A DNA stretch of 37,328 nt from an uncultured Thermomicrobiales bacterium (lineage in GTDB: Bacteria > Chloroflexota > Chloroflexia > Thermomicrobiales > UBA6265): NCBI GenBank assembly GCA_902806345.1, contig CADCWF010000076.1:1-37328 (forward strand). Reading direction: 5' to 3'. The notes beneath the pieces were generated by a model. The model made no database searches. It was not told the DNA's origin and worked only from the letters and a program-made list of their open reading frames with translations. Both the position numbers and the translations under genes were made by a program. Position 1 is the stretch's first letter. Every line of letters starts with the position of its first letter. Positions 16,426 to 25,507 of this stretch are shown here, piece after piece.

Positions 16426-17888
16426 GTGCCCGACCGTCCCGTCCTCGCCCGTCCAGCGGGGGACCCGGGATGCTCCTCGTCGGCGATGTCGCCCACCACC
16501 ATGCCGCGGTCACCGATGACGAACTCCCGGATGGCCGGGTCGAACCCGCTTTGGCGGACCTTCAACACGGAGACCCAGCGCCGCAACCGCGCCTGCCGCT
16601 CGACCGCGCGCAAGAGCACGCCGTTGTCCATGGCGGCGGAGGAGGCCGGGAGCGGCACCCCGATGTCGCCGGGGGCCAAGGTGTCCAGCTCGATCGTGAA
16701 GAGCGGCGTCGTCCCTCGGGCCTGCAACTCGTTGGTGAGCGCGACGGCAAACCCGTACATCCGCTCCGGGCGGGTTATGAAGCGGACGACATCGGAGAGG
16801 GCGTCGACGACGACCCGGCGGGGCCGGTGTGCGGCGACAGCATCGAGCAGCGACCATGCCCACTGATCGGGCGAGAGATCCAGCGGCGCCCGCCAGAGGA
16901 CCCGCGCCAGTCCGGACTCGATGTGGCGATCGAGACCAAGGCCGAGACCGGCGGCGGCCCGGCTGAGGGCCTGCTCCGTCTCGCGGAAGCCGGCGAAGAG
17001 GACCGGCTCTCCCCGACTCGTGGCCGCCGCGGCGAAGTGCAGCGCGACCGTCGTCTTGCCGGTACCCGGGGGGCCCAGGACGACCGTGCTGGAACGGGCG
17101 GGGAGGCCGCCCGCGAGCATGGCGTCGAGCCCGGGGACGTCGAACCCGAGCCGGTCGTCGGGCTCGGGCGCCAGGGGTTCGGCGTTTCCTACCACTGCCT
17201 CTAGGCGCGGGTAGATGGCGACGCCGGCGCCCGTGATGGCGAGGTCGTGACTGCCGGTGAGGTGGGCGACGCCGCGCAGCTTCGTCACCTCGGCCGAGCG
17301 CAGGGCCCGGCCGTCGAGCCGCTCTCGGGCCAGCACCAGCACCCCGTCGACGTGGGTGGCGATGGCGTCGACCTCCTCGGGGCGCCGGTGGGACAGGAGG
17401 ATGGTCGTGCAGCCGAGGAGCGTCGCCTGGACCTGGAGCGCCTGGGTAAACCGCCGGTAGTCGAGCGGCGAGGGAGCCAGATCCTCGGCGGCGGTGGTGC
17501 CGTCGATGACGAGCAGCGAGGCGTGGTGCTCGCGGACGACGCGCCGGGTCTCGACGAGCAACCCGTCGAGGCCGCCCTCGTCCAGCGCTTCCAGGAGGTT
17601 GGCGTAGTGGACCCGTTCGCCGACGAGGGACGGGTCGAAGAACGCGAACTGGCGCAGGTGGGCGAGCATCCGGCCGTGGCTCTCGGCCAGAATGGTGGCG
17701 AAGACCGCGCTACCTCCACCGGCGGCATGGAAAAAGGCGAACTGGTTGCCCAGGGTCGTCTTGCCGGTGCCGGGGATGCCGGCGATCAAGTACGCCCCCG
17801 CCGCCGGCAACCCGCCGCCCAGGATGACGTCGAGGCCGGCGATGCCCGTCGCTACCATCTCCAGCCCGGTCACGCCTGTCTCGGCCAT
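16422..17888 (-). CDS. Double-domain KaiC-like RecA-family ATPase
   Basis: 488 residues with two KaiC/RadA-type ATPase domains. Domain 1 (about 8-230) has Walker A GIPGTGKTT at 37-45 and a Walker B-like LLVIDG at 125-130. Domain 2 (about 245-470) has Walker A GPPGTGKTT at 272-280 and Walker B VVVDAL at 359-364. The tail VLKVRQSGFDPAIREFVIG (441-459) is the KaiC family signature. There are no kaiA or kaiB genes nearby, so a circadian clock role is not supported. ATG 17888 follows GGAGGGCGAT. It lies 43 bases after the histidine kinase gene and overlaps the receiver gene. KaiC-like proteins beside kinases and receivers are thought to act in signal relay; the exact role is unknown. Confidence 0.92.
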   Translation of the reverse strand: MAETGVTGLEMVATGIAGLDVILGGGLPAAGAYLIAGIPGTGKTTLGNQFAFFHAAGGGSAVFATILAESHGRMLAHLRQFAFFDPSLVGERVHYANLLEALDEGGLDGLLVETRRVVREHHASLLVIDGTTAAEDLAPSPLDYRRFTQALQVQATLLGCTTILLSHRRPEEVDAIATHVDGVLVLARERLDGRALRSAEVTKLRGVAHLTGSHDLAITGAGVAIYPRLEAVVGNAEPLAPEPDDRLGFDVPGLDAMLAGGLPARSSTVVLGPPGTGKTTVALHFAAAATSRGEPVLFAGFRETEQALSRAAAGLGLGLDRHIESGLARVLWRAPLDLSPDQWAWSLLDAVAAHRPRRVVVDALSDVVRFITRPERMYGFAVALTNELQARGTTPLFTIELDTLAPGDIGVPLPASSAAMDNGVLLRAVERQARLRRWVSVLKVRQSGFDPAIREFVIGDRGMVVGDIADEEHPGSPAGRARTGRSGT

Positions 17889-17931
17889 ATCGCCCTCCAC
17901 CTGCCGAACTCCCCCCACCTGGCCACGTCGC

Positions 17932-20607
17932 TCACCACCCGTCCGCCGCCACGACGGGCTCGTCCCCCGGAGCGAGCGGGAGGCGGACGGTGAAGACGCT
18001 GCCGCGCCCCTCCTCGCTCGCCACCGCCAGCGTGCCCCCGTGCCGCTCCACGATCCGGCGCGAGCCGGCCAGCCCGATCCCGCTGCCGGTGATGCGGCCG
18101 GGGACGTTGCGGCCCCGGAAGAAGGGATCGAAGACGTGGGGGAGGTCCGCCGCGGGGATGCCGATGCCCCGGTCCCGGACCACAACCACGGCCTCCATCC
18201 GGGGAGCGTTCTCCTCGCGTCGCACCTCGACGATCACTTCCCCGCCGTCGGGGCTGTACTTGACCGCGTTGTCGACGAGGTTGGCGAGCACTCGCTCGAT
18301 CCGGGTCCGGTCGATGGCGATCCGCAGGTGCGGCAGGGTGGCCGCGATCCGCAGGGCATGCCGGGGGGTCCGCGCCTGCCGCTCGCCGATCACCTCGCGC
18401 GCGAGCCGGACCAGATCGACTGGTTCCCGGTGCAGCTCCAGCTCTTGTCCGATCTGCAACCGAGCGACGTCGAGCAACTCGTCGATCATCGCCGCCATCC
18501 GGTCGGCGTTGCCCTCGATCGCGCCCAGCCCGCCGAGCAGGCGGGGATCGGGCGCATCGCCGCCACGGACCAGACGGCGCCGGGCGAGCTGGGCCTGGCC
18601 CTTGATGCCGGCGAGCGGCGTCTTCAGGTCGTGGGAAGCGCTCGACAGGAACAGATCGCGGGCGTAGACGGCGGCTTCCGCCTCCTCCCGCGCCTGCCGC
18701 TCCGCCTCGAACAGGCGCGACCGGTCGACCGCCAGCGCCAGCCGGTCCGCGGCCAGCTCCAGCAGGCGGATGTCGTCGGGATCGAACGACCGCCGCCGCC
18801 GGCTGCCGACCTGGACGACGCCGAGGAGCCGACCGGCGACAAGGAGCGGGGCACCGAGGACGGAGCGTACCCCCATCGCCTGCAGGTGGGGGCTTGCCGG
18901 TCCCCCGGCGTCGATGTCGCCGACGGCGATCACCCGGCGCTCGGCCGCGACCCGACCGGCGAACCCCTCGCCGACCTCGACGCGCAGCCCCACCGCCTCG
19001 CCGTCCGCTCCGTCGGGGCAAACAGCCGCCCGCAGTTCCAGACCCTCGCCCGACGCGGCACAGAGGAAGACGGCGACGGCGTCGACGGTGAGGAACTCGG
19101 CGAGACGCCCGACGACCGCCGCCAGGAGCGCGTCGAGGTCGGCGAGGGCGAGGGCGGCGTCGGTCAGCGCCTGGAGCCGCGTGAGCGCGGCGGCAGCGGC
19201 CTCGGCGCCGGCGCGGGCGACCCGCTCCCGCGCCAGCAGCGCCTCGCGCTCCGCCGCCGCCTGCCGGCGCTCGGTGATATCCCGGGCAACGGTCGAGGCC
19301 CCGACGACGCGACCGGCCGCGTCGTGGATCGGCGACAGGGTGATCGCGACGTCGACCTGGGACCCGTCCTTGCGCCGGCGCATCGTCTCGAACTGCTCGA
19401 TCCGCTCGCCCCGCGCCAGCCGCTCCCCGAGCGCCGGCACCTCCGCGCGCCGCTCCTCGGGCACCAGGATCGCGATCGGCCGACCGATCGCCTCCGCCGG
19501 GGCGTAGCCGTAGAGGCGCTCGGCGCCCTGGTTCCAGTGGGTGATGGTGCCGTCGAGGGTGCGCCCGACGATGGCGTCCTCGGCCGACTCGACGATGGCG
19601 GCGAGTTGGTCGCGGACCTCGGCGCCCCGCTTGCGGGCCGTGACGTCGGCCATCACCCCGGCCATCCGGATGGGAATGCCGGCAGCGTCGTAGGCAGCCC
19701 GCCCGCTGGCGGCGACCCAGGTCACGTCGCCGCTCTCCTGGATGACCCGGTACTCGGCCTCGTAGCGGCTGAGGCGGGCCAGAGCCCGGTCGAGGGCAGC
19801 CTGCATTCGGTGCCGGTCGTCGGGGTGGACCAGGGCCGCGAGCGCATCGCGGGTCAGGGCGACATCAGGCGCGGCGCCGACGATCTCCCTGCAGCGGGCC
19901 GAAGCGGTCAGCACCCCCGTGGTCAGGTCCAGCTCCCACGTCCCGAGGTCGGCCGCCTCGACCGCCGCCCGCAACTGCTCCTCGCTGGCGACCAGGGCTG
20001 CCTCCGCGCGCCGCCGGCCGGCCAGCTCGTCACGAGCGGCGGCGGCGGTCGCCCGGAGCTCGATCTCCGTCTCGACCGCTGCCGCCAGGTCCGCCAACGC
20101 CGCAAGGTCGTCGGCCGTCCAAGGTCGCGGCTGGGCATCGATGGCGCAGAGGGACCCGAGGACGTGGCCGTCGGGGGAGCGGACCGGGACGCCGGCGTAG
20201 GCCACCACGCCGAGGTCGCGGACGGCGAGGTTGTCGCCGACCTGAGGGTGGTCCCGCGCATCCTCGACAACAAACGCCTCGCCGGCGGCGACGACGTGGC
20301 GGCAGAACGAGTGGGAGAGCGGGGTCACCCGTCGCGACGCGACCGGTTCCGGCAATCCGACTTGCCCGGCAAAGACCTGGCGGTCGGCGGCGACCAGGGA
20401 AACGAGCCCGACCGGGGCGCCGAGGGCGCGCGCCGCGAGCCGCGCCAGCCGGTCGAAGGCCGGGTCGCCGGCGGTCTCGAGGAGCGCGCTGCGCCGGAGG
20501 GCCGCGAGCCGGCCGGCGTCTCGAATGGGGTCGGTCGTGGTTGTCACCGCCGCGTCTGCTGACTGGGTCGTGGCATCCTCGGTCGGGGGTCGGCGGGGAC
20601 GAAGCAA
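17932..20607 (-). CDS. GAF-PAS-PAS-GAF sensor histidine kinase, cytoplasmic
   Basis: 891 residues from TTG 20607; a GTG at 20547 (residue 21) starts a more usual N-terminus and may be the true start. Neither has a strong ribosome-binding site. Domains: GAF about 45-185 (VGLVSLVAADRQVFAGQVGL), PAS about 212-325 with PAC, PAS about 333-448 (ITHWNQGAERLYGYAPAEAI), short coiled coil, GAF about 480-632, HisKA about 648-718 with phospho-His659 (SASHDLKTPL), HATPase about 765-878 with N-box VDNAVKYS (Asn780), G1 RDRGIGIP, F-box FDPFF and G2 GSGIGLAGS. No membrane segment, so it senses cytoplasmic small molecules, redox or light through GAF/PAS ligands not identifiable here. It heads the operon with the KaiC-like ATPase and the receiver. 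Confidence 0.94.
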   Translation of the reverse strand: MLRPRRPPTEDATTQSADAAVTTTTDPIRDAGRLAALRRSALLETAGDPAFDRLARLAARALGAPVGLVSLVAADRQVFAGQVGLPEPVASRRVTPLSHSFCRHVVAAGEAFVVEDARDHPQVGDNLAVRDLGVVAYAGVPVRSPDGHVLGSLCAIDAQPRPWTADDLAALADLAAAVETEIELRATAAAARDELAGRRRAEAALVASEEQLRAAVEAADLGTWELDLTTGVLTASARCREIVGAAPDVALTRDALAALVHPDDRHRMQAALDRALARLSRYEAEYRVIQESGDVTWVAASGRAAYDAAGIPIRMAGVMADVTARKRGAEVRDQLAAIVESAEDAIVGRTLDGTITHWNQGAERLYGYAPAEAIGRPIAILVPEERRAEVPALGERLARGERIEQFETMRRRKDGSQVDVAITLSPIHDAAGRVVGASTVARDITERRQAAAEREALLARERVARAGAEAAAAALTRLQALTDAALALADLDALLAAVVGRLAEFLTVDAVAVFLCAASGEGLELRAAVCPDGADGEAVGLRVEVGEGFAGRVAAERRVIAVGDIDAGGPASPHLQAMGVRSVLGAPLLVAGRLLGVVQVGSRRRRSFDPDDIRLLELAADRLALAVDRSRLFEAERQAREEAEAAVYARDLFLSSASHDLKTPLAGIKGQAQLARRRLVRGGDAPDPRLLGGLGAIEGNADRMAAMIDELLDVARLQIGQELELHREPVDLVRLAREVIGERQARTPRHALRIAATLPHLRIAIDRTRIERVLANLVDNAVKYSPDGGEVIVEVRREENAPRMEAVVVVRDRGIGIPAADLPHVFDPFFRGRNVPGRITGSGIGLAGSRRIVERHGGTLAVASEEGRGSVFTVRLPLAPGDEPVVAADGW

Positions 20608-20940
20608 ACGCCGAACGGGCGGCTCCAGTTTCCCGCCCTAGCCCTCACCCCCAACCCCTCTCCCTTGCGAGGACGAGGGGGAGCAGTGCCCAACACGACC
20701 CCTGGACGGTTCGGTCGGATCCCGAGTGAGCCGTGTTGGAGGGAGGACACAGAGGCAATCCCAACCCGTCGATCGGGCGCGTCGGCGGTTCCGTCGCACG
20801 ACACGGGCCAAGACGAGGGTGGGCGTGGATCCGAGCGACGACCTTGCGTCGCTCGGCCGCAGCGGTCGGACGGGTCGGGGGTCGAGTCCCTGGGTGCACT
20901 CGAGGGACGAGCCGCCGGCACGGCCCGGCAGAGAGCGGCG
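20608..20940. other. Non-coding spacer with dispersed-repeat fragments
   Basis: No gene recognised. AGCCCTCACCCCCAACC at about 20640-20656 is the exact inverse of 5733-5749. CGGTTCGGTCGGATCCCG near 20708 matches part of the 5708-5786 element. A kinase promoter presumably lies here or inside the kinase 5' region, but I could not identify one. Confidence 0.5.
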
Positions 20941-22047
20941 TCAGCCGCCGGTCGCCGCCCCCAGCCAGAGGTCGATCGGCACCGCGACATCCGGGACCGG
21001 GTCGAGCGGCAGGTCGACCGCCCGCCCGCTGCCGGCCGAGAGGTAGGCGGCGTAGACGATCTCCAGCACCGCCCGGCCGTCCTCGGCGGTGACCAGCGGC
21101 GGCTCGTCCTGCTGGACGCAGTCGACGAAGTGCTGCATCTCCTGGGGGAAGCCGTAGTTCCAGCTCTCCTCGTACATGGTGAAGGTCCAGCCGGTCGTCG
21201 TCGCCGCCTTCTCGACGGCGTAGCCGTAGCCGGTCTCGCTGAAGGTCGTCAGCGAGGAGCCGCGCAGGAGGTCGGCCCGGGTGTTGCCCCGCGAGCCGTA
21301 GATCTCGGCCTTGTCGTCGACGCCGCCGCCCTTGGCCCAGGAGTTCTCGCAGAGACCGATGCCGCCGCCCTCGAAGGTGAGGACGCAGACCGCGTGGTCC
21401 TCGCCCCGGGTCTTGCCGCCGTGGACGAAGGTGCCCATCGTCGCCGAGACGCGGACGACCGGGCGGTTGCCGAACACCCAGCGGCAGAAGGCGATCGAGT
21501 GGCAGCCCATGTCGAGGAGGACGCCGCCGCCGGACCGGCGGACGTCCCAGAACCAGGGGGAGTGGGGGCCGTCGTGCTCCTCGCTCTGCTTGACGACGAA
21601 GACCTCGCCCAGCGCGCCTTCGTCGACGAGCTGCTTGGCGCGGACGTACTTGGGGGCGAAGATCAGCTCCTCGGCGTACATCATCTTCACGCCCGCGTCT
21701 CGGCCGGCGGCGATGATCCGATCCGCCTCGGCCAGGGTCAGGCAGAGCGGCTTCTCGCAGACGACGTGCTTGCCGGCCTCGGCGGCGGCGATGCAGACCG
21801 AGGCGTGGAGGTCGTTCGGGACGCCGACGGTGACCATGTCGAGCCCGTCGAGCGCCAGCATCTCCCGGTAGTCGGTGAAGTGGCGGGGAATGCCGAAGGA
21901 GGCGGCGAGGGCCTTGCCCTTCTCCGGGCTGGGCGAGGCGATGGCGACGACCTCGGCGTTCGGCACCCGTGCCAGCGCCTCGGCGTGGAGGTGGCCGATA
22001 AACCCGGCGCCGACGATCCCGACCCGGACCTTGTCCCCGCTCGCCAC
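20941..22047 (-). CDS. Gfo/Idh/MocA family oxidoreductase (copy 2)
   Basis: 368-residue NAD(P)-dependent dehydrogenase. Rossmann loop GIVGAGFIGHLHAEAL starts at residue 10; the Glu-Lys-Pro motif is VCEKP (96-100). The C-terminal domain has GGVLLDMGCHSIAFCRWVFG with the conserved Asp and His. GTG 22047 is chosen, with GGGAGGG about 8 bases upstream; it starts directly before the Rossmann strand (VASGDKVRVGIVG). It has no TIM-barrel partner on its own strand, and is divergent from the metallo-hydrolase/CUT2 transporter operon at 22383, which it may share a control region with. The substrate is unknown, possibly myo-inositol-like or another sugar. Confidence 0.92.
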   Translation of the reverse strand: MASGDKVRVGIVGAGFIGHLHAEALARVPNAEVVAIASPSPEKGKALAASFGIPRHFTDYREMLALDGLDMVTVGVPNDLHASVCIAAAEAGKHVVCEKPLCLTLAEADRIIAAGRDAGVKMMYAEELIFAPKYVRAKQLVDEGALGEVFVVKQSEEHDGPHSPWFWDVRRSGGGVLLDMGCHSIAFCRWVFGNRPVVRVSATMGTFVHGGKTRGEDHAVCVLTFEGGGIGLCENSWAKGGGVDDKAEIYGSRGNTRADLLRGSSLTTFSETGYGYAVEKAATTTGWTFTMYEESWNYGFPQEMQHFVDCVQQDEPPLVTAEDGRAVLEIVYAAYLSAGSGRAVDLPLDPVPDVAVPIDLWLGAATGG

Positions 22048-22382
22048 GGCTCGACCCTCCCCCGTGCCTCGGTGCCGGACCGCCTCGTCCGCATGGCGGA
22101 ATTGTCGGGCGAGACATCCGGCCGTCAAGCCGAACGGACTCGTGGTCCGGGTTTCTCGGGAGCGCTCGTGGGGCAGGGGTGTTGCATTCGTTCCCCTAAG
22201 CCGGTACCGTCCCGCCTCGTCGTTCTTGCGCCACGGAGCGAGGGTGGGCGCTCGCGGTCATGGTGGGCCGAAAACGTCCGTCTCCGGTGCTTTGCCCGCA
22301 CGCCAGCGAGCACACGGCCGAGAAACGGCCTCCCCAACGCTCCGTCGATGATGAGAGCCGGGACCCGTACGTGGAGGTACGG
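22048..22382. other. Divergent promoter region between copy 2 Gfo gene and MBL gene
   Basis: 335 bases with no recognisable gene and none of the dispersed repeats seen elsewhere. It must hold promoters for both flanking genes, but I see no convincing -35/-10 pair. A ribosome-binding site GGAGGT lies just before the ATG at 22383, inside the small inverted repeat GTAC-gtggag-GTAC. Confidence 0.4.
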
Positions 22383-23366
22383 ATGGACTACACGACCACG
22401 GAGGTCGCGCCGGGCATCTACCGCATCGAGAGCATCCTCGGGCCGCGTCCCTTCGCCCAGTACCTGCTGTGGGGGGAGCGGGCACTCCTGGTCGACACCG
22501 GCGTCGCGGAAACGCCCGACGAGGTGATTTTGCCGGCGATGCGGGACCTCGGGCTCGACCCGATCGAACTCGACTACGTCCTAATCACCCACGCCGACGC
22601 CGACCACTTTGGGGGCAACGCTGCCGTCCGCCACGCGGCGCCGAGGGCGGTGATCTGTTCCCACGCCGCCGACGCCGCCTGGATCGGCGACCGCGCGCGG
22701 ATCATCCGCGAGCGCTACGGCTGGTACGCCGACCACGGCCCGGAGGCCGACTACGACGCCGCCACCAAGGCCTGGCAGCAGGCGGCGATGGCCGAGGACG
22801 TGCCGGTCGACCTCCACCTCGTCGGCGGCGAGCGGTTCCGCCTCGGGCCGGCGCTGGCGGTCGAGGCGCTCCACCTGCCCGGCCACACCGCCGGCCACCT
22901 CGGCCTCTGGGAGCCAGCCTCGCGGACGGCGATCGTCACCGACGCCGTGCTCGCCTCGGGCCTCTTCGACCTCGAGGGCAACGTCATCCACCCGCCGCCG
23001 GTCTTCGACCTCGCCGGCTACGAAGCGTCCGCCCGCGCGCTCCGGGCGCTGGCCCCGGCGCGGTTGCTGACCGCCCACTACGCCGTCATCGAAGGCGCCG
23101 CGGTGGACGAGTTCCTGGCCGAAACCCTTTCCTTCGTCGGTCGCCTGCGGGAGGCGACGGGGAACGCCCTCGCCGGCGGCGAGGCGGTGACGCTCGGCGG
23201 CCTGCTGGCCCGGTTGAACCCGGAGCTGGGGCCGTTCACCTCAATGCCGAACGAGCTCTGCGGCATGATCCGCGCCCACCTCCAGGAGCTGGTCGCGGCC
23301 GGCGAGGCCGAGGATATCGCCGGGGCCTCGCCGCCGGCCTGGCGGGCGCGCGGGGGGGAGCGATGA
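22383..23366 (+). CDS. Metallo-beta-lactamase-fold hydrolase
   Basis: 327 residues. The metal motif is ITHADADHFGGN (His70, Asp72, Asp74, His75), the HxDxDH variant in place of the common HxHxDH. LPGHTAGHLGLW supplies the third-strand His, TDAVL the bridging Asp and LLTAHYAVI the last His. The C-terminal 80 residues are helical. ATG 22383 has GGAGGT 4 bases upstream. The stop overlaps the start of the sugar permease as ATGA, so it is translationally coupled to a CUT2 transporter. This context suggests hydrolysis of a sugar lactone or ester made or imported by the pathway, but thioester or phosphoester hydrolase activity is equally possible from sequence. Confidence 0.88.
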   Translation: MDYTTTEVAPGIYRIESILGPRPFAQYLLWGERALLVDTGVAETPDEVILPAMRDLGLDPIELDYVLITHADADHFGGNAAVRHAAPRAVICSHAADAAWIGDRARIIRERYGWYADHGPEADYDAATKAWQQAAMAEDVPVDLHLVGGERFRLGPALAVEALHLPGHTAGHLGLWEPASRTAIVTDAVLASGLFDLEGNVIHPPPVFDLAGYEASARALRALAPARLLTAHYAVIEGAAVDEFLAETLSFVGRLREATGNALAGGEAVTLGGLLARLNPELGPFTSMPNELCGMIRAHLQELVAAGEAEDIAGASPPAWRARGGER

Positions 23367-24379
23367 GTGTCTCCGAGCCGACCACCGCCGAGGCGGCCGG
23401 AGCTGGCCCCGGCCCCGGCTGGGGGGAGCGAGCCCGCACCGCCGGCGGCGCCCTACTCGGCCAGCGCGAGTTCGTCATCCTCGTCTTCCTGCTGGTGATC
23501 TGCACCGCGATCGGGATCGCCCGGCCGACCTTTTTCAGCACCGGCAACCTGCTGGCGATGGGGCGCCAGATGGCCGAGATCGCCGTCATGGCGGTCGGCG
23601 CCACGTTCCTGATCACGGCCCGCGAACTCGACCTCTCGGTCGGCTCGGTCTACGGCTTCTGCACCCTGCTGATGGCGGCCCTGGCGCTCAACACCGGGCT
23701 CGACCTGTGGCTCGGGCTGATGGTCTCGCTGGGAGTGGCGGCGCTGCTCGGGCTGGTCAACGGCCTGATCACCACCCGCGGCCACATCCCCTCGTTCATC
23801 GTCACCCTCGGCATGCTCTACATCGTCCGCGGCGCCGCCCTGGTGATGTCCGCCTACCCGATCGCCCGCATCGAGCACGGGTCCTTCTACGATGTGCTGG
23901 CCGGCGAGCTGTTCGGGATCCCGGTCCAGATCTTCTGGATGCTGCTGATCGTCGTCGGCGGCACGCTCGTCTTCCGCCGCACCACCTTCGGCTACCAGGT
24001 GCGGGCGACCGGGAGCAACGAGGCGGCGGCCCGGCTCGCCGGGATCCCGGTCGCCCGGGTCAAGCTCGCCTGCTTCGTCCTCTCCTCGGTGCTGGCCGCC
24101 TTCGCTGGGGCCCTCACCTTCGCTCACCTGACCTCGATCGCGCCGACGGCTGGCGCGGGGCGGGAGTTGGAGGTGATTGCGGCGGTGGTCATCGGCGGCA
24201 CCAGCCTCTTCGGCGGCCAGGGCACCATCGTCGGCACCTTCCTCGGGGCGGCGCTCCTGACGGTAGTCCGCAACGGGCTGGTTCAGATCGGCGGCGAGGG
24301 GCGGCTCCAGGAAGCGTTCCTGGGCGGCATCATCATCCTCGCCGTGCTGATCCACCACAACATCGGGCGAAGGAGGTGA
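23363..24379 (+). CDS. Sugar ABC transporter permease, RbsC type (CUT2)
   Basis: 338-residue integral membrane protein with about ten hydrophobic segments. The cytoplasmic N-terminus is Gly/Pro/Ala-rich. Family hallmarks: TFLITARELDLSVGSVYGF, HIPSFIVTLGMLYIVRGAAL, YQVRATGSNEAAARLAGIPV (the ATPase contact loop) and VVIGGTSLFGGQGTIVGTFL. ATG 23363 overlaps the metallo-hydrolase stop. The same-strand binding-protein gene follows after 145 bases and the ATPase gene after that. It is a single permease that likely forms a homodimer, as in ribose-type transporters. Confidence 0.95.
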   Translation: MSVSEPTTAEAAGAGPGPGWGERARTAGGALLGQREFVILVFLLVICTAIGIARPTFFSTGNLLAMGRQMAEIAVMAVGATFLITARELDLSVGSVYGFCTLLMAALALNTGLDLWLGLMVSLGVAALLGLVNGLITTRGHIPSFIVTLGMLYIVRGAALVMSAYPIARIEHGSFYDVLAGELFGIPVQIFWMLLIVVGGTLVFRRTTFGYQVRATGSNEAAARLAGIPVARVKLACFVLSSVLAAFAGALTFAHLTSIAPTAGAGRELEVIAAVVIGGTSLFGGQGTIVGTFLGAALLTVVRNGLVQIGGEGRLQEAFLGGIIILAVLIHHNIGRRR

Positions 24380-24403
24380 TGGGTAGCGAATAGGAGAGCG
24401 AAA

Positions 24404-24463
24404 GGATAGGGAATAGGAGCACGGCAGGACGGCTGAGCGGTATCGTCCGCCTATCCGCTATCC
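24404..24463. repeat. Imperfect inverted repeat in the permease/binding-protein gap
   Basis: Arms 24404-24417 (GGATAGGGAATAGG) and 24450-24463 match in inverse at 12 of 14 positions. TCGTCCGCCTA (24443-24453) is the inverse of 31394-31404, so parts of this element recur after the TIM-barrel gene ending at 31373. It fills a tandem gene gap. Confidence 0.5.
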
Positions 24464-24524
24464 CCTACCCCCAATCCGCTTGGAATGGGGCGCCGGGAAC
24501 GACGAAGCCGAGAGGAGTCAACGC

Positions 24525-25496
24525 ATGAGGCTCGCGACGAGGTTGTCGACGCTGCTCCTGCTGGTGGTCACGCTGGCGCTGGGCGCGTTCGCCCAGCGCG
24601 GGACGCCGGTGGCGGCGCAGGACGACGAGGCCTTGACCTTCGTCTTCGTGACGCACGACCTGGGCGCCGGGATCTTCGCCCCGGTCCGCCGCGGCATGGA
24701 AGACGCCTGCGCGTTGATCGAGGCCACCTGCGAGTTCATCGGTCCGCAGACCTACGACGTGGCCGAGCAGGTCGCCTTGTTGGAGGCCACGGTGGCCCGC
24801 GGCGTCGACGGGATCGCCACCTCGCGGCCGGAGCCGGGCGCCTACGACGGCGTCATCCAGGCGGCGCAGGATGCGGGCATCAAGGTCGTTACCTTCAACA
24901 CCGACGACCCGGCCGCCGACGAGGCGGTGCCGGCCCCCTTCGTCGGCCAGAACTTCACCAACTACGGCGTGGTCTGGGCGGAAGAGATCATGCGGGCGCT
25001 GCCCGACGGCGGCCAGATCGGGGTCACCAACTGCTGCGCCGGCCACTTCGCGCTGGAAGAGCGGATCCGCTCGATGAAGGAGACGCTGGAGGCCGAGGGC
25101 GAGGGCAAGTACGAGGTGCTCGACACGATCATCACGGGCGCCGACGAGGCCGAGATTTTCGCCGCGATCGAGGCGTTCTACTCGGCGAACCCGGACGTCA
25201 GGATGATCACCGGCTCCGACTACTACTCCAACATCATCGCCCAGTTCATCAAGAATAACGGCCTCGAAGGCACGCTCCTGGCGGGCGGCTCGGACCTCGC
25301 CCCGGCCCAGGTCGACGGCCTGCGCGAGGGCTACGTGGCGTTCGGCCTCGGCCAGAACCCGTACCTCCAGGGCTTCTACCCCGTGATGATGATGTACCAG
25401 GAGATCGAGTACGGCATCCGGCCGATCGACATCGACACTGGCACCGACGTGGTGACCCCGGAGAACGTGGAGGAGTACAACCCCGAGTTCCGATAG
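24525..25496 (+). CDS. Sugar-binding protein of the CUT2 transporter, RbsB type
   Basis: 323 residues. Sec signal: MRLATRLSTLLLLVVTLALG, with likely cleavage near AAQ-DDE (about residue 32). The periplasmic-binding protein type 1 fold follows: FVFVTHDLGAGIFAPVRRGM, a first-lobe GVDGIATSRPEPGAYDGVI, IKVVTFNTDDPAAD, and GQIGVTNCCAGHFALEERI, then MITGSDYYSNIIAQFI and FGLGQNPYLQGFY. It binds a monosaccharide-like ligand; which is unknown. ATG 24525 is preceded by AGAGGAG. The gene is between the permease and the ATPase, with a strong hairpin after its stop. Gene order permease-binding protein-ATPase is less usual for this class. Confidence 0.94.
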   Translation: MRLATRLSTLLLLVVTLALGAFAQRGTPVAAQDDEALTFVFVTHDLGAGIFAPVRRGMEDACALIEATCEFIGPQTYDVAEQVALLEATVARGVDGIATSRPEPGAYDGVIQAAQDAGIKVVTFNTDDPAADEAVPAPFVGQNFTNYGVVWAEEIMRALPDGGQIGVTNCCAGHFALEERIRSMKETLEAEGEGKYEVLDTIITGADEAEIFAAIEAFYSANPDVRMITGSDYYSNIIAQFIKNNGLEGTLLAGGSDLAPAQVDGLREGYVAFGLGQNPYLQGFYPVMMMYQEIEYGIRPIDIDTGTDVVTPENVEEYNPEFR

Positions 25497-25507
25497 GGGG
25501 GGTGAAG

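Noticed and set aside
16422..17888. Circadian clock locus
   Set aside because: The KaiC-like protein lacks kaiA and kaiB neighbours and has a diverged first domain; it is better called KaiC-like signalling ATPase.
17692..20562. A very long open frame (over 950 codons) antisense to the histidine kinase
   Set aside because: High GC content removes stops in shadow frames. It has no ribosome-binding site, is Arg/Gly/Pro/Asp-biased low-complexity sequence, and the opposite strand encodes a clear GAF/PAS kinase.
22125..22337. A 70-codon minus-strand frame in the divergent gap
   Set aside because: Arg/Pro-rich composition, no ribosome-binding site, and it occupies the expected promoter region.
22383..23366. 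Acyl-homoserine lactone lactonase
   Set aside because: The fold is right but the motif is HxDxDH, the length is larger than AHL lactonases and the context is sugar transport, so a quorum-quenching name is unsupported.
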